The notes beneath the pieces are model-generated. The model was not told where the DNA came from. It saw nothing but the letters and a program-made list of their open reading frames with translations, and made no database searches. From the NCBI GenBank assembly GCA_016946835.1, contig JACVTC010000047.1, positions 854,501-918,500 on the forward strand: 64,000 nucleotides of DNA, read 5' to 3'. This stretch comes from Neocallimastix lanati (nom. inval.) (lineage: Eukaryota; Neocallimastigomycota; Neocallimastigomycetes; Neocallimastigales; Neocallimastigaceae). Positions within the stretch are counted from its first letter, which is position 1; each line of letters begins with the position of its first letter. Shown here piece after piece: positions 34,429 through 46,257 of this stretch. Position numbers and translations under genes: made by a program.

Positions 34429-34831
34429 TTAACGATAAAATTTTCATGATTTATATATAATATTATTATATTTTGTTTTACTTCAATATAGCTATTAATT
34501 AATTTCAAAATAATATAAATATCTAATTAAAGTACTTAATTTTTTTTTTCCAAAAAAACAATAAAAATAAAAATAAAAATTTAAATATAATAAAAATTTA
34601 AAAAAAAAAAAAAAAAAAATTTAAAAAATAAAATAAAATAAAAAAAAATAAAATAAATAAAATAAAACAAAGTAAATAATAATTTACTAATATTTTTATT
34701 TATATTAATATTTATATTTTTTTTATATTAAATATCATATCAAAATAATAAAAAAAAAAAAAAAAATTAAAAAATAAAGTAATTAATAATTTGAAATTGT
34801 TAAATTACAATATTTATATATATATAAGATA

Positions 34832-35560
34832 ATGAAATTTTTTACTATTTCAATTTTAAGTTCAATTATTACTATTTCAAAAGTTTCTGCCTGTATTCCA
34901 CCTTGCTGGTCGGAAAAATTAGGTTATCCCTGTTGTAAGCCAACGAATACCGAAATTTTAGAAGTAGATAAATACGGTGAATGGGGTATGGAAAATGGTG
35001 AAAGATGTGGAATTCATATTTATGATACCAATATGAAATGTGGACCATCGGTAGTAACATATGATTTTTGTGATAATAGTTATTGTAATGATGTTATTTC
35101 TGTTGATGAAGATGGAACTGTTTGGGGTTTTGATACAAAAAATAAAAAAAGTTGTATCTTGGATATAAAAGAATCCAAATGTCAAAGTATGATAAAGAGC
35201 ACATGTTGGAGTGCTTTATTAGGTTACAAATGCTGTAAGAAGAGCTTTAGTCCTTTATACAAAGACAAGAACGGAATCTGGAGTGTTGAAAATGATAAAT
35301 GGTGTGGTGTAGAGCTTTGTTCTGATTGTTCCAATGTACAAAATATTGATGAATATGGAATTATTTGGGGTTTCAATAAAGAAAATAATTCAAATTGTGT
35401 TATTGATAAAAAGGATGAAAAATGTAATGCCCAATTAGAAGCTTCATGTAAATTTGCTAAAATTGGCTATATGTGCTGTAAGAACACCGATAAAGTTATT
35501 CTTCTTGACAAAACTGGTTCCTGGGGAGTTGAAAATGGCAAATGGTGTGGCATTAATTAA
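34832..35560 (+). CDS. Secreted protein of three fungal dockerin (CBM10-like) modules
   Basis: Single exon, 242 aa. Residues 1-20 are a signal peptide (MKFFTISILSSIITISKVSA). Three dockerin modules follow at about 21-61, 125-160 and 206-242, each with the family pattern C-W/K-x-x-x-x-GY-x-CC, a D-x-x-G-x-W turn, VEN-type residues and WCGI/RCGI/WCGV. Between them lie two copies of another Cys-rich unit (about 80-117 and 163-198) with DE-x-G-x-(V/I)WGF, then N-x-x-(S/N)C and D-x-K-x-x-KC, which look like strongly changed dockerins. In anaerobic fungi dockerins attach enzymes to a scaffoldin in the secreted cellulosome. No catalytic domain is present, so this protein could be an adaptor, a spacer or a competitor on the scaffold; that role is inference. 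The start ATG directly precedes the signal peptide and the last codon follows WCGIN. Confidence 0.93.
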   Translation: MKFFTISILSSIITISKVSACIPPCWSEKLGYPCCKPTNTEILEVDKYGEWGMENGERCGIHIYDTNMKCGPSVVTYDFCDNSYCNDVISVDEDGTVWGFDTKNKKSCILDIKESKCQSMIKSTCWSALLGYKCCKKSFSPLYKDKNGIWSVENDKWCGVELCSDCSNVQNIDEYGIIWGFNKENNSNCVIDKKDEKCNAQLEASCKFAKIGYMCCKNTDKVILLDKTGSWGVENGKWCGIN

Positions 35561-35964
35561 ATAATTAAATTTTAATTAAAAAAAATAATTATATTAAAAT
35601 AAAAAATTAAATAAATATATTAAAAAACCAAAAAATTAAATAAAAGAATCCTCAGTACATTTAGTTACAAAAGAATTAATATTAAATTATAGGTTAATTT
35701 TTGTGTAATTATAAAATAAAAATTTAGTTACAGAAGTAATAAGTAATTAATAACAAATTGTAAGTTAAATTTTTATATAACTACAATTATTAAAATATAT
35801 ATCTTTAAAATGTAATAAATTCAATAAAATTATAATAAAGTTAAAAATAATACTAACGTTAATTATTATATATCCAAATTTAGTTATATATTTAAATATA
35901 TTTAAATTTATAATTATTTCTTTTTCTTTTCATTTATATTATACTAAAGTTTTCTTTATCATAA

Positions 35965-36000
<36 letters not shown>

Positions 36001-39000
36001 ATTTATAAAGATCTAATTTTAATATTCTTCTGATATTATTTAATAATTATGACTGATAATATTTTAAAAATAATAATAATAAAAAATAATAATAATAAAA
36101 AATATATATATATACTAAATAAATAAATAAATAAAATAAATTAAAATAAAAAATTAAATCAGTATTGTAGTATTGATTGAACGAATAATATAAATATGGA
36201 AAACATAAAACAATTACAATTAATTGAAAAACTTAAATTATAACATTTACAAATAAAAATAAATAAATAAACTTTAATTTATTGGTATTTTTAAATTTAT
36301 GTAAGTTGTACAAACATTTAAAATAATATAATTTAATTTATTATTATTAAGTTGAAAAGATAAAACATTTTTAACAAACTTTAAAAACTATTATATAGTT
36401 TAATAGCAATAGTAATAAAATATAAAAAATTATTATTATTTATTATTTATTTATTAAAAATAAAAAAAATTAAAAAAAATTAAAAAAAAATAAAAAAATT
36501 AGCACCATTAATGACCCTATTTAATTGCATGACTAATTATTATTTTTATTATGTAAATGAATAAATAAAAACTTAAATAATAATATATTTTTATTTAAAT
36601 AAGCATTCTATTCATTTATTTTTGTATAGTATATTAAATATAGATATTAAATTAATATATCTAATTTATATTAAATAATCATAAAATTAGATAATATTAA
36701 TGTAATATTATCTTATTCTATGATTAAAATAATTTAATACAAAGTTATTTAATACTAAAATTCATATTTATGAACAAAAAAAGCGTTAAACATGATAAAT
36801 TAAAATATATATATATAATAAAAAAAATAAAATAAAATATCTCAGTGAAATATTTTATTTAAGCAATAATATAATAATAAAATAAAATAAAATAAAATAT
36901 TTCTGTGAAATATTTTATTTAAGCAATAATATAATAATAAAATAAAATAAAATAAAAATTAGTAATGAAAATAAAAATAAAAATTAAAAATAAAATTTGA
37001 AATAAATATTTTATAGCATAATAAACTGATTTTACCACTAAAGTATTATTATAAAATAAATATATAACAGTTATTATAATTAAAAAAATTATATTAATTA
37101 AAATGGACACAAAATATAAACAAATTATAATTATATTTTATCGTATGACATTTTACTTTTAAATAGTCTATACATATTATGAGGGTAAACCAGTTTTAAT
37201 TAAAGATGAAATAATAAAATTTACTAATAAAAACATTCTTAAGTTTTATTTTAAAACCAATTTATGTACAATTATATAAGATTTCCTTTTACTGTTTTGT
37301 CAAATAAGATAAGAAAGGAAATAAGTTATATAATTGAAACTTATATATATGTTATGTAAAAAAAAAAACTTTTTTAATAAATATAATTATGTAATATAGG
37401 TTAGGTTACTATTGATTGCGAAATGTACTAGATTCGATGAAAATCTTATATTAAAATTAGGGTTAAACTTTAATTTTTTTTTAAAAATATTTATCTAATT
37501 TTTAAAATTTTAAATTTTTGTTAGAAATAGTTAATAATTAATAAATAAATTTGTTAATTATAAATAATTATAAATTTCATAAATATAAATATATGTATAA
37601 GTATTCATGACGTATTATATCTTATATATAACACATGAATATATGTAAAATTATTATAAAATGTATGTTATAAATAATTAATAAAAAGGTAATAATTTAA
37701 TATGGAACTTAATTTGTTAAATAACAAAAAATTAAAATAGAAAATATTTTAAGGAAAACAAATTTAATTAATAATAAGATAAATAATAATATAATAATAT
37801 TGCAAATATTTAAAAAGATATATACTTATTTGTTTATACCATATATGAAGCATCAGTACATATTATTAATATCTGATGATAAGTTATAACAATTTATAAT
37901 ATAACAATTTTAATAAAAGGAAATCCAAAAATAAATAAATGTTTTTAATATATTAGTAGCATTTAAATAATTATATTCAACAAATTATAATTTTACTTTT
38001 TTATTAATTTGATTAGTAGAATAATTCCGAAGAAATAAATAATTCATATAAAAAAATTTTTAGTGACTATAAAATTATTGGTTTCAGTTAAACTATAATT
38101 AAAAGTTATGTTACTACAATTGATTTAAAATCAATATCATTCTGTGATTTTTTATTATATTTATTTTCATTTTTTTAGTTATGTTGGTCAATTATTTCTT
38201 GATTAATACTTTTGGTAATTAAATTTACTAGATAAAGATATAATATTTTTTTTTATATTATCAAATGCCAATTACATATAAAAAATAATTAGAATAATAC
38301 GTTTGATTATTATAATCATAGAATTATGAACATATTCTTAATTCTAATTATTCATATTTAAATTAAATGATTAAACAATATGAAAATATTATTTTTATTT
38401 ATCAATTACATTTTTATAATGACACATTATTTTAAGTATACAATTTTGAATTTAATTTCACTTTGATAAAAAAAAAAAAAAAAATGAAAAAAATAAGTTG
38501 ATAGGTGAATTATTATTAATGGTATTATTTTTATTTTTATCGTTCCATTTAGTTTACTATAATCATACTATGAAATGATTAATAAAAATAATAATAAAAG
38601 ACTTTTTATAAAAATTTCTTCATTATTTTTTAATTTTTATTAATATTTTCCAAAATTGGAGTATTAAATAAATTATCATTAATTTATGACTTAAAATTAA
38701 TTATGAAATTATCGAAAATATCACTAATATTAATAAATTACCCTTAGAATGAATAAATTAAAATAAAATTTTTTAAAAATTGATTTTATTTAGTTTTATC
38801 AGATATTCCTAAGAATGCAAATTAACAATAATATATTTATATAAAAAATCGGAAGACCAAATTTTAATTTAAATCTTTTTCTTTTTCTTCCTTTTTTTTT
38901 TAATTATTAGTATGTTGTATGTTACACCAAGTACAATATTTTAATTTTTTTTAATTATATTTAATTATTAATACTAAAATAAGAATAAATAAATAAAAAA

Positions 39001-40854
39001 AAAAAAAAAGATAAAAAAAAAAATTCTAATAATTGATTTATTATCATTATTATTTTTATAAAATTTGTATACTTATTATTTTGTTGTGTTAATGCTTTTC
39101 ATAATTTATTGAATAATAAAAAGAATAATAATAAAAATTGAAATTATCAATATTATAATAAATGTTTAAAGTCATATTTAGAAATAAATATTCTATATAT
39201 AATTTTGTATAAAATGTAATTTTATATTAAACTTAATATAGAGTTCTTTATATTTATAATAATAAAGTAATAGTAATATTAATAATTTATATTTATAAAA
39301 CATATATATAAATATATACGTTTTTTAGAATTGAAAAAAATAATTTTATATAATCTTTTTTTTTTATATAAATTTAAATTTGATAAAAAATTTTTTGAAA
39401 TAGTAGAACATCACATTTATGTATTATAAAAATGTTTATTTTAAAGTTGAATAATAAATTAAATTTTATAATATATAAAATAAATTTGTAAAAATATAAT
39501 TTTAATAAAAATAAAAATAATTAAAGCATTGAATATATCTATGAATATTTCATATTTTATTATATATGAATTTGATAAAATATTAATAAAAAAGTATATA
39601 AAAATAGTTAAAAAATCACAATATTTTAATGTTTTAGATATGAATAAATAGAATATAATTTTTCATAATTGATTGATTAATTATTAAATTCATCACAAAT
39701 ATAAAGATACTATTTAAACAATTTAAAGTATCGTTAATTCCTAATTAAAAAAGAATTTTTATATATTGATGAAATATAATATACATGTATTTTTGTTTTT
39801 AATAATTAAAATAAATATGAATATATAAATATAAATAATTACTAATAAATATATATAATAAAAATATTTAATTTTAATAAAATTAAATAATATTAAATTC
39901 ACATAAAATAGTATAAATATATAATTCTAATATTTCACTTATAATACTAAGATTAATGCCAATTTAATTTAATGGAATATAAATTTTTATTCATATAAAA
40001 ATTAAGACCGATAATTTTTAATTTTATTTCAAATTAAAATATTTAGAGTAAATACTTTAAATTAAATATTTTCCTATATATATCTATTTCTTTTATTTAT
40101 AATTAAATAATTATTATTATTTTTTAATATTCAATATTTTCAACAATAACAATTAAAATAATATAATATCAGAAATAATTAATATTTATTTTGTATAGTT
40201 TATAATAATATATATTAAAGATATATAAAGAAAAATAATAATTATTGCTACAATTATAAAAAAAAATAGCAATAGTAATTATAAATTATTTTGCCACGTT
40301 TTTAATTATTTGAAAATTTTATAATCTTATATTAATAGAGATTATAAATTTAAAATTTCCTTTTTTTAAAAATAAAATTAAAAAATTGAATATTGAATAT
40401 TGATAGTTTTTAAAAAATTTTTTTTTCTATATATTCTCTCCTTATCTAACCAATAAGAATGAATATTATTTTTATATTAAAAAATAAAATTTTTTATTTT
40501 AAATTAATAACGATAATTGTGATTAAAGATTTCTTATATATTTAATAAATAACCATTATTATTATTAAATTGTTAAAATAATAATAATAAATATAAATAA
40601 TAATAAGCAATAAAAAAAGTTTAATTAAATATTATATATTACATATAATAAAATCCATAATTTTAGTTTTAGTATTTAGTTTCACCATTTTTTTCTTTAT
40701 TTTTATTTTTTTTAATATTGTGATTTCTAAAAAGGAAAAGAAGAAATAATCATTTTAATTATTTATAGAAATAAAAATATTAAATTTATAAGCATAGCTA
40801 TTATTGAATAATAATTATAATAACAAAAAACTTTGTTAAACTTAATAAACTAAA
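35561..40854. other. AT-rich intergenic region with a 60-bp tandem duplication
   Basis: No gene in 5.3 kb. Noted: an imperfect repeat of about 65 bp just after the dockerin gene (TTTAGTTACARAAG at about 35660 and again at 35726), an A-tract at about 35968-35995, a two-copy 60-bp tandem duplication at about 36836-36957, and otherwise low-complexity A/T sequence without long open frames. Confidence 0.8.
36836..36957. repeat. Two-copy 60-bp tandem duplication
   Basis: GTGAAATATTTTATTTAAGC followed by a TAATAATAAAAT stretch occurs at 36845 and again exactly 60 bases later at 36905, with only a few differences near CTCAG/TTCTG. The near identity suggests a recent duplication. Confidence 0.9.
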
Positions 40855-41571
40855 ATGTCTTTACAAACAAATATAAGTAAATATATATAGTATTTAGTAT
40901 AATAATATCTTTATCTATTTTTTATGTTAATAATTATAATTGTAATATATAAATATTATATATATGATAAAGAATATATTGATAATAATGGAGAATTACA
41001 AAGAAGGTATCTATAAAACAGAAATTATCTATTAACCAGTAATAATAATAAAACGAAAAAAAAATATAATATATACATATTTAAGATTTAATATAAATTT
41101 ATATAATTTGGATTTTTAATTTTTAAATTATTAATAATATATTAATAATTTTAAAAAATTTCATTTAAAAGGAGGCCTAAAACTGGTGTGCTATTATTAA
41201 ATATTGGATCTGCATTATCAGAAGAACATAATCGAATTCACTTAATTCAAATGTTTACAGATAGAGATTTAATGAAGCTTCCATGTCAAAATGTTTTAGG
41301 GAGATTAATTGCATATATGATAACTAATAAAAGTAATAAAAAACATAAATTGGTTGGTGGATATTCTCATATTAATTATTGGACTAGTGTTCAAGCCGAA
41401 ATGTTAAGAGAATATTTAGATTTTCATTCACCGGAAACAGGTATATAATATAATTTTTTTAAATATATTTTGATATTATATATATATTTTTATTTTTCAT
41501 TTTTTTTTTTTTTTTTTTTTTTAATAAAAAAATGGTATTATTTATTTTTATAATGAATTTTTAAATTTAAT

Positions 41572-41610
<39 letters not shown>

Positions 41611-43052
41611 AAAAAATAATTGTATTAGCTCCTCATATTGTGCTCCAGGCTCAAAGATACAGTGAACCTTCGGCTGATGATGCAGTTCAAGAATTATTAA
41701 AATTAGGTGTTGAATTTTGTGTAGCTTTACCTTTATACCCTCAATACTCTATTACTACTACCTTAAGCAGTTTAAGAAGTTTAGATAAAGCTTTAGATAC
41801 ATATGATTGTTTTGGAAAAATAAAATGGGGTGTTATTCAAAGTTTCAATAGTCATCCTTTATATTTAAAGGTTAGTTTTAAAAATTATATTCATTATATA
41901 TATAATGAATATTAAAAAGAAATTTAATTTAATTTATCTTTACTTTTATTTATTTATTTGTTTATTATTATAATTATTTTTTTTTTTTTCTCTTTAAACT
42001 GAAAATCTAATTGATTTAATTTAAAAATTCATTTCACAATGAATTTTAAAATTTCTTCAAATTTCTATTTAATATTTACAAAAATTATCGTTATATTATT
42101 ATTTATTAAATATATATATATTTTTTGTAAATGTTATTAATAATAAAATAATTAAAAAAATAGCAATAAAAAAAAAAAAAAAGATTTATTTAATACTGTA
42201 TATAAAACAATATATATTTAAATAAATAGGTAAAAAAATAATTATTAAATGTCTAAATAAATTTTTTTATTTTTTTTTTGTATATTATTATTAATGTTCA
42301 TAAAATAGCTTATTATAGATAGTATTACTAAAACATTAAATGAATTCCCAGAAGATGAAAGACATACAGTTAATATAATTTTTTCAGCTCATTCTCTACC
42401 AATATCTATTATTGAAAGTGGTGACTTATATCAATCAGAAATAGAAAAAAATATTAGAAAGATTGGAGCAATGTTACATCTTCCTAATCCTATTTATCTT
42501 AGTTGGCAAAGTCAAGAAGGTAAAAATTGGTTGGGGCCTAAGACAGTCGATGTTATTAAATCAATTTCTTATAAGGAAGGTTATGGTAATGCAAATGTTA
42601 TTGTATTTGCATTATCTTTTGTTTCAGACAATATAGAAACCCTCTATGATATAGACATTGTTCAGGCTAATACCGCTAAAGAGTATGGTATTAAATGCTT
42701 TAAACGTTGTGAATGTTTTAATGATGATCCTAAATTTATTGAATTACTGGGCCAAATCTTTCAAGATCATATTAAAATATTAAATAATGATATTAAAGTT
42801 CAAAATGAAGATGATCTCGATAAAATCCTTAACATTACTTTAATTGATAATAACATTAAGAGATATATTGATGGCCCTGTTGATGGTAAAAAGAAATTTT
42901 ATGGTCAAGGTTCTAAACATCTTTTAGATAAATCAAAGGGTAGAAGTTTGGAATTAAGAAAGAGACATAAACTTATATTATTTATTCTTATTATGTTTAT
43001 TCTTATTGCTGTTTTTTTAGTTAAAAACTTTTTAATTATAAATTTAAATTAA
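40855..43052 (+). CDS. Ferrochelatase with C-terminal membrane anchor
   Basis: Five exons: 40855-40876, 40973-41006, 41172-41440 (41175 is an equally in-frame acceptor), 41629-41870, 42309-43052; 436 aa. Ferrochelatase inserts ferrous iron into protoporphyrin IX, the last step of heme synthesis. Family sequence is clear: PKTGVLLLNIGSA near the start, FTDRDLMKLP, GGYSHINYWTSVQ, LPLYPQYS, FSAHSLP with the catalytic-region His at about 217, WQSQEGKNWLGP, and SDNIETLYDID with the conserved Glu at about 299. The His usual in SD-H-IETLYELD of the human enzyme is Asn 297 here. The 2Fe-2S cysteines of the human enzyme are not seen. The N-terminus (MSLQTNIKYIDNNG) does not look like a mitochondrial presequence. 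The C-terminus ends RKRHK then a hydrophobic helix of about 18 residues (about 411-428) and KNFLIINLN, a likely tail anchor. The first two short exons are inferred from splice phase only. Confidence 0.88.
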
Positions 43053-43781
43053 ATCAATAATAATAAAACGAAATAAAAACAGAAAAATGAAAACTATTAT
43101 TTCATTTTAATATATATTTTAAATAAATAATAGTTGTTTAATATAGATTTCATTTATTATTTTTTTTTTTTAACAGTAATTATATAATGTAAATTTTTTT
43201 TTTTTTTTTTCACTTAGAAAAAAAAAGTATTTACGTATTAAATATTTATAATACATCAATATTTATTTATATTTTACAAATAACAATAACGAGCATTGTA
43301 AATTATTATTCCTTATCAATTTGAAATTTTTAATTATAATAATAAAAAAAAATCCAAAATTTATTTTCTTCTTTTTCAAACGTTTATATAATTAAAAATA
43401 AGAAAAAAAAAACATAATTTTATCAAATATTTAATTTTCGATTTACTCTTCTCCTATTAATAATTTAATAATATTCAAATATTTTTATAAAATTTCCTTT
43501 TCATAAATAAATTATATCTTAATATTAAATATTCTATAATTACTATAATTTTCTAATTTCTTTTTTTCACCATTTTCATTTAATATTAATAACAATTAAT
43601 ATTTTCTAATTTTCAATTAAATTTCTCAATAACCACTGTTATTTAAATAATTATTGTAATTGACTCATAAATATTAATTTAACACATAAATTAAATATAA
43701 TGCATATATATATTAATAGACAAACACCCTTTTCAATTTATTAATATCAAATTCGGTTTATTCTTTTATACATTTCATAAC
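43053..43781. other. Short AT-rich region between convergent genes
   Basis: About 730 bp between the ferrochelatase stop and the eS25 stop. Both genes point into it, so it should carry both 3' ends. It contains T- and A-tracts near 43159-43171, 43195-43210 and 43220-43227. Nothing else was recognised. Confidence 0.8.
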
Positions 43782-44233
43782 TTATTGTTCAAGAGTAGCT
43801 CTAGTGTAAATAAGTTGAGATTTGTGAGAAGAGATTAAACGAATTAAACCCTTTTGTTCAAGTTCCTTAAGAGCAGCACGGGCTAAGGAAGCATTGATCT
43901 TAAGACGGTCAACTAATTGGGATGGAGTAATTAACTTGTAAGTTGGAACTTCCTTGAAAAGTCTGTCGTAAGTTTCTTGGTTGAAAGTAACAGCGTTGTT
44001 GGCCTTATCCTTAACCTTTCCCTTAGACCACTTCTTCTTCTTAGCTTTACCTCCAGCTTTAGCTGCGGCTGCTTTAGCTGCCTTATCTGGTGCCTATTAT
44101 TTTAATTAATAATATAATCATATATTAATAACACATTAAATTATTAACTTTATAACATTTTTTTCATATTTTTTAATCCATCAATACTTCATCTTCAAAG
44201 TATTAATTTACATATTCATCAAACATTTACCAT
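43782..44233 (-). CDS. rps25: 40S ribosomal protein eS25
   Basis: Two exons: the ATG alone (44233-44231) and 44093-43782, separated by a 137-nt intron with GTAAAT and ATAATAG ends; 104 aa in total. The protein begins with an Ala/Lys-rich basic tail ([15 protein letters not shown] then [15 protein letters not shown]), followed by the eS25 winged-helix domain: [58 protein letters not shown]. eS25 sits on the small-subunit head near the E site and is needed by several internal ribosome entry sites. Length matches the family (about 105-125). Codons favour GCT, GGT, GTT, AAG and CGT, as in eRF3, consistent with high expression. An intron directly after the start codon is a common arrangement for fungal ribosomal protein genes; the placement of that first exon rests on the ATG|GTAAAT match. 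Confidence 0.93.
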
Positions 44234-44739
44234 TTTTCCTTATTTTCAACTATTAACTAGTACGAAAATATTAAAAGAGAAAGAACTAATGATTATTTAA
44301 TTGTTGTACTTTTGTTAATAGTTTTTTTAAAAATATTGGCCAATCAAAATAAATAAATGTTTTTAAAATTAGCAAATAATATTTTTACATAAATAATTTA
44401 CATTAATACATCAATTTATGTAATAACATTAATGTATTAAAAATATTAAAAACATAATAGTATGTTAATTATATTTGATTAAATAAGAACAGAACTATTA
44501 ATATATATATATATTTTCAAAATATTATTAAAATAATTATTAATTATTTATTAATCTAATAAATGATGATAATAAATATTAGTAATAAAGAATATTAATA
44601 TTAATAAGAATAATTAGTGATAGTTAATAGTAAAAATAACAACAGCAATAATTATGATAATAATAAGAAACAAATCTTCAAACAATTAAATAAAGTAATT
44701 AATTTAAATTATTATAATTATTATTTTTATATAATCAAT
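44234..44739. other. eS25 upstream region
   Basis: About 500 bp upstream of the eS25 start, on its strand. It is AT-rich with no visible gene. It should hold the eS25 promoter, but in this base composition no TATA or factor site can be told from background. It ends at the GC-richer island described next. Confidence 0.75.
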
Positions 44740-45199
44740 TACAGTTACTCTGCATTGGCGCTCCTTACCCAATTATAATTACTGCTTGTCATTGTACGAT
44801 AATCTTACATTTTGGTCTTGCAGCCACAATATACGAGATCACATGTCAACCGCTCCATAACATACCTATAAGTAAGGACAATTAAAATTTTCATATGTCA
44901 TCATATGTTGGGTATCTCCTCTTAAGAAACTTGTACACACTCAACCCTCTCAGGCCTGCAAGAAGTGTAAATAGATGAAAGTTGAATTAGAGATATAGGG
45001 GTATCAAATGGGTATAATACTTACCTGAAAACCCTAACCACCTGATAACGAAAAACCAGTGGAAAAAACGTTACAGGCATAGGGAGGGGTCGAACAAGGA
45101 ACCTTATGCTCTCATAGCTTACGCCTTAACAGCCAGGATAAAACCTGGAACAGCATAAACTGTTCTAATTACCACAAATGTCTTCACCGTTCGAAATAT
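44740..45199 (-). mobile_element. SINE-like element with tRNA-like head, copy 1
   Basis: A roughly 460-bp island of clearly higher GC than its surroundings. Read on the minus strand it starts with a tRNA-like stretch: CCTGGCTGTTAAGGCG (A-box-like, close to the D-arm of Ser/Leu tRNAs), a TAAGC-TATGAGA-GCATA stem-loop resembling an anticodon arm, then a B-box-like TTGTTCGACCCC. A T6 run, a GGTAAGTATT, a CTATATCTCTAATTCA and a TGAGAGGGTTGAGTGT follow. The same motifs in the same order are found at 53605-53788 on the + strand. Minus-strand 45024-44956 also has ideal splice signals (CAG|GTAAGT ... TTCTTGCAG|G, 69 nt). No long open frame is present. No poly-A tail or clear target-site duplication was found. 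The T6 run soon after the B box would be expected to stop RNA polymerase III, so a decayed tRNA-related gene is an alternative. Confidence 0.5.
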
Positions 45200-45999
45200 A
45201 ATATATTTTTTTAAAAATTTCAGAAGTTGCATTAATTATAACAGTAACAAAATGAATTAATTCCATTTTTAATTTTTTTTTTATATTTTATTTTAAAATT
45301 AATAATAATATAAATAATATTTTAAATAATTATTTGTTATTATTATATTTATTATTATAATTATTATAATCATTAATATTATTATAATGGAATTATTTTA
45401 AAACTTTAATCAAAAAGTTAAAGAAAAAATATATTAATATTAAATAAATAAAATGTTTTACTTTTTATATAATATTAATTAAATATTAATATTTTAAATC
45501 ATAATTATTATAAATTAAATTTATTATTTTAAATGAATTGTAATTATTAATAAAAAGTGTTTACTTGTCACACCTTTAAAATTAATGGAAAAAGAACTTA
45601 TTTTTAAAATATAAAATATTTATTTTAATGTGCATGTTTATAATATATAATTTTTTTTATTCAATATTTCAAACTTAATTTCTTAATTTTTTTTTTTGTA
45701 TCAAAATTGTATATATTATATATTACTTTTAAACTAAGGAACATGGTAAATCCAAATAATTTTCAATAATTAATAAAATTATTTATAATATTTTTAATAA
45801 TTATTATATTATGTATTTTTTTTTTTTTTTTTTTTTAAAATAGGAGAAATATTTATAAATCTAATATTACTTTAGCCATAGTTTATATATATATAGTATA
45901 AATGCTATTTTTTAAAAATTTTAATATCACTTTATTATATATATATATATATAAATTTTAATAATCAATATAAAATTATTGATAATTAATGATTTATAT
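45200..45999. other. AT-rich spacer
   Basis: About 800 bp between the SINE-like island and the LTR of the minus-strand copia element. Low-complexity A/T sequence with T-tracts near 45687-45698 and 45819-45836. Nothing recognised. Confidence 0.8.
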
Positions 46000-46257
46000 T
46001 GTTAAATATAACATTTAAAATTAAAATCAGAAATAATAATTTTTTTTTATTACGTATTATTTATTAATTTTATTGGTTCTACATTAAGATAGAGGTATTT
46101 ATTAAAGAATATGTCATCACATGTTATTTATATTCATTTTTTTAAATAGTCTAACATTATTGGAATGATACTATCAGATATCAAATAGAAATATTTTACA
46201 TTTAATAATATAGTATTATGTACAATGTACTTAAACACGTAACTACGATATTTAATA
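46000..46257 (-). repeat. 3' LTR of the second copia element
   Basis: About 258 bp. On the element strand it ends in ATTTAACA-like sequence (TTAACA) and contains AACATGTGATGACATATTCTT, matching the LTR at 4584-4838. Its first bases have changed from TG to TA (ATTAAAT follows the purine tract), a mutation of the conserved LTR end. Confidence 0.75.

Larger units (their letters stand above)
30090..34831. other. AT-rich intergenic region with heptamer satellite and hairpins
   Basis: No gene in 4.7 kb. Contents: a T-rich section with interspersed G (about 31019-31130), an (ATT)n run at about 31497-31550, a heptanucleotide satellite (ATTTATT)n at about 32081-32512, an imperfect long palindrome at 33383-33444, a perfect 16-bp hairpin at 34242-34297, and twin A-tract duplications at 34358-34434 (ATGAAAATT, A-tract, TTAAC, twice). 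The last 270 bases before the dockerin gene are A-rich. Confidence 0.8.

Noticed and set aside
44094-44230. Box C/D snoRNA in the eS25 intron
   Set aside because: A TTGATGA box-C-like sequence is present near the 5' end, but no CTGA box D or closing stem was found.
44896-44914. Similarity of CATATGATGACATATG in the first SINE-like island to the copia LTR stretch ATGTGATGACATAT
   Set aside because: About 15 matching bases in A/T-rich DNA with no extension on either side. Likely chance.
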